Shown one piece after another: positions 7,078 to 8,225 of a DNA stretch of 8,225 nt. The notes beneath the pieces are model-generated. The model was not told the origin of the DNA. It ran no database searches and saw only the letters and a program-made list of their open reading frames with translations. A program made the translations under genes and the position numbers. Positions within the stretch are counted from its first letter, which is position 1; each line of letters begins with the position of its first letter. The DNA is taken from the NCBI GenBank assembly GCA_964442385.1, contig CAYTYZ010000028.1, positions 1-8,225 on the forward strand. Reading direction: 5' to 3'. The DNA comes from CAYTYZ01 sp964442385 (GTDB lineage: Bacteria > Patescibacteriota > Microgenomatia > UBA12405).

Positions 7078-7594
7078 AAAATGCTTTATTTATTCCCTTG
7101 AAAAAAGAAATTAAAGCTAAGTTGATAAAAAGGAGATTTAAAAGGCGCAGATAAAGTGGCGAGATAAACCAACGGATAGAGACTTTGGACTTGTAAACAT
7201 CTTTACCTATTAGCATTTTATTTACTTCACGTCGACCTGGCTTGGTAAAAACGTCGTTTTCCCATTCATAGCCATTAACATAGATAGAACCTTTTAGCGG
7301 TATAACAAACTCTTCTAAATAATAACTTTGGGTGGTGTCTCTAAAGACTTCTTTGGCACGTTCTGGAGGGTGGTTGATAAGAATATATGGACGAGCAATA
7401 TTGGTGTAATAAAAGGGCATAACTTGAGCCCGGTATTGATTGGTAAAAAAAGCTTTCATATTGGAAATTTGGCCATTGTCTCCCGGCTCGGGAGAGGCGG
7501 TGGCATTTATGAGATTTGGCCTTGAAGGAAAAGGCAACAATAGGTAGACAATAACAGGCAGGTTAAGTAATAAAATTACAAGTGTTTTTTTCAT
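7064..7594 (-). CDS. Unrecognised protein with N- and C-terminal membrane helices
   Basis: I cannot assign this 176-residue protein to a named family. It has a hydrophobic N-terminal helix (about 4-21, no lipobox cysteine), a probably extracytoplasmic domain of about 120 residues, and a C-terminal helix (about 147-166) followed by a basic tail. The N-terminal helix starts right after MKK, so the simplest topology puts both ends in the cytoplasm and the middle outside. The middle domain has recognisable islands: NMKAFFTNQYRAQ (45-57), INHPPERAKEVFRD (73-86), YYLEEFVIPLKGSIYVNGYEW (from 91) and RREVNKMLIG (121-130). The YVEEYVYPL/VNGYE style recalls uncharacterised proteins of candidate-phyla surface glycan loci, from memory only. 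It starts 1 base after the acyltransferase stop and overlaps the next gene by 14 bases. A role in presenting or assembling the glycan is inference from context. Confidence 0.82.
   Translation of the reverse strand: MKKTLVILLLNLPVIVYLLLPFPSRPNLINATASPEPGDNGQISNMKAFFTNQYRAQVMPFYYTNIARPYILINHPPERAKEVFRDTTQSYYLEEFVIPLKGSIYVNGYEWENDVFTKPGRREVNKMLIGKDVYKSKVSIRWFISPLYLRLLNLLFINLALISFFKGINKAFYDKK
7479..7495 (-). other. GC-rich perfect hairpin inside a coding region
   Basis: The bases tctcccg-gct-cgggaga form a perfect 7-bp inverted repeat with a 3-base loop in otherwise A+T-rich DNA. In the transcript it lies about 100 bases into the unrecognised membrane-protein gene, encoding SPEPGD (34-39), just after the first membrane helix. 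No T-run follows in the transcript, so it is not an intrinsic terminator. Confidence 0.6.
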
Positions 7595-7595
7595 G

Positions 7596-8192
7596 TTATT
7601 GAAACATCATGGTCCGTCCAATTTTGTAATTCAATTCCTTGGCCTTTCTGTCCCCTATTTTTTTAGCGGGTACTCCTCCCCAAATCTCAAAGGCAGGAAT
7701 GTCTTTGGTAACAACAGCACCAGCAGCTACAACAGCACCTTTGCCTATAGTAACTCCTGGTAGGACTATGCTACGAGGGCCAATAAATACATAATCTCCA
7801 ATGATCACTTTTCCGAAAACATTGCCAAAATTATTATCATGCACGTTGTGTTCATCGTTGTATATTAATACTTCACTGGCAATGTCAGTATGAGAACCAA
7901 TGGTTAAACTGTCTCGTCCATCTAAAAAACATCGTTTTCCAATAGCAGTGTCTGGACCAATGGTGATACCCGATGGTTTAAAAAATTCAACACCCATATA
8001 TATAGTACTGGTCCAGGAAAGTTTTACACCTGATAGTAAATAACAAATTTTGCGGAAAGTTCTGGAGGGTACATGCCCTACTAGGTTTAAATTAAAAAGT
8101 TGAAATTCCAAAAGTATGGTGGCAAGGCGAATAAAGCTTTTTTTAATAATGGTAGAAAAATCGTGTTTTTGTCCGTTACGGTCGTAAAGCAT
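7596..8192 (-). CDS. Left-handed beta-helix (hexapeptide repeat) O-acyltransferase, WcaF/maltose-acetyltransferase-like
   Basis: This 198-residue protein should transfer an acetyl or other acyl group from CoA to a sugar hydroxyl, decorating the glycan made by its neighbours. Residues about 75-180 form a left-handed beta helix with repeats such as ITIGPD, LTIGSH, VIIGDY, VFIGPR, VTIGKG and AVVAAG. YNDEHNVHDNNF (111-122) holds the His pair H115/H118 at the catalytic loop, as in LacA/Maa-type enzymes. The end GGVPAKKIG (172-180) is the standard cap. The N-terminal 60 residues are partly hydrophobic and basic and may contact the membrane; HVPSRTFRKICYLLSGVKL (40-58) is a typical lead-in. The start is fixed by an in-frame TAA one codon upstream of the ATG; the next internal Met is residue 66. 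It is the first gene of the run, with a -10-like box 5 bases upstream. The acceptor sugar is unknown. Confidence 0.92.
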   Translation of the reverse strand: MLYDRNGQKHDFSTIIKKSFIRLATILLEFQLFNLNLVGHVPSRTFRKICYLLSGVKLSWTSTIYMGVEFFKPSGITIGPDTAIGKRCFLDGRDSLTIGSHTDIASEVLIYNDEHNVHDNNFGNVFGKVIIGDYVFIGPRSIVLPGVTIGKGAVVAAGAVVTKDIPAFEIWGGVPAKKIGDRKAKELNYKIGRTMMFQ

Positions 8193-8197
8193 CCCTT

Positions 8198-8203
8198 ATT
8201 ATA
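8198..8203 (-). promoter_or_regulatory. Candidate -10 box for a leaderless transcript
   Basis: Read on the minus strand, the sequence before the first ATG is TATAAT-AAGGG-ATG. The box is a perfect -10 consensus. With normal spacing the transcript would start within a base or two of the A of the ATG, leaving no 5' leader. A -35 box at 17-bp spacing would begin just outside the window, so it cannot be checked. There is no extended -10 TG. In A+T-rich DNA this hexamer can also occur by chance. Confidence 0.5.
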
Positions 8204-8225
8204 CTGTAAAACGACTGAATTATCT

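Noticed and set aside
7479..7495. Intrinsic terminator
   Set aside because: The hairpin is strong but lies inside a gene, and no U-tract follows it in the direction of transcription.
7328..7525. Plus-strand open frame of 65 codons
   Set aside because: It is antisense to the unrecognised membrane-protein gene, which fits its neighbours by tight spacing and has a coherent two-helix layout.
1..8225. Mobile element, CRISPR array, tRNA or riboswitch
   Set aside because: I found no transposase or integrase, no regularly spaced repeats, no cloverleaf and no leader long enough for a riboswitch; coding sequence fills all but the last 33 bases.

Overview
The window is a single run of nine genes, all on the minus strand and packed end to end. 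Neighbours overlap by 1 to 20 bases or, once, are separated by 1 base. Every recognisable product belongs to the assembly of a cell-surface polysaccharide or glycoconjugate. The DNA is clearly A+T-rich. The dense packing, A+T bias, standard genetic code (TGA used as a stop twice) and protein style (a WcaF-like acyltransferase ending in an LNYKIGRTMMFQ tail, an O-antigen-ligase-like protein with a Pro/Thr insert) suggest a Candidate Phyla Radiation bacterium, most likely of the Microgenomates type. That placement is from family resemblance only; there is no rRNA or ribosomal protein gene here.

In order of transcription (high to low coordinates): a possible promoter whose -10 box almost touches the first start codon (about 8198-8203); a hexapeptide-repeat acyltransferase (7596-8192); an unrecognised protein with a membrane helix at each end (7064-7594); a family 2 glycosyltransferase (6232-7077); an O-antigen ligase/polymerase-like membrane protein (4826-6232); a GT-C type membrane glycosyltransferase (3493-4833); a family 4 glycosyltransferase (2297-3496); a second family 2 enzyme (1419-2297); a second family 4 enzyme (340-1422); and the N-terminal part of a third family 4 enzyme, cut by the window edge (1-359). 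No stretch over 300 bases lacks a gene.

Together these encode five cytoplasmic sugar-nucleotide-dependent transferases, one lipid-phosphate-sugar-dependent membrane transferase, one polymerase/ligase and one O-acyl-modifying enzyme. A flippase and an initiating phosphoglycosyltransferase are not seen and may lie beyond the 1-end. The most notable points are: none of the nine starts has a Shine-Dalgarno sequence; the first mRNA may be leaderless; the stop/start junctions recur as near-identical short sequences; the ligase-like protein matches the H[NSQ]X9GXX[GTY] signature except that the histidine is Asp; and it carries a Pro/Thr-rich extracytoplasmic insert.
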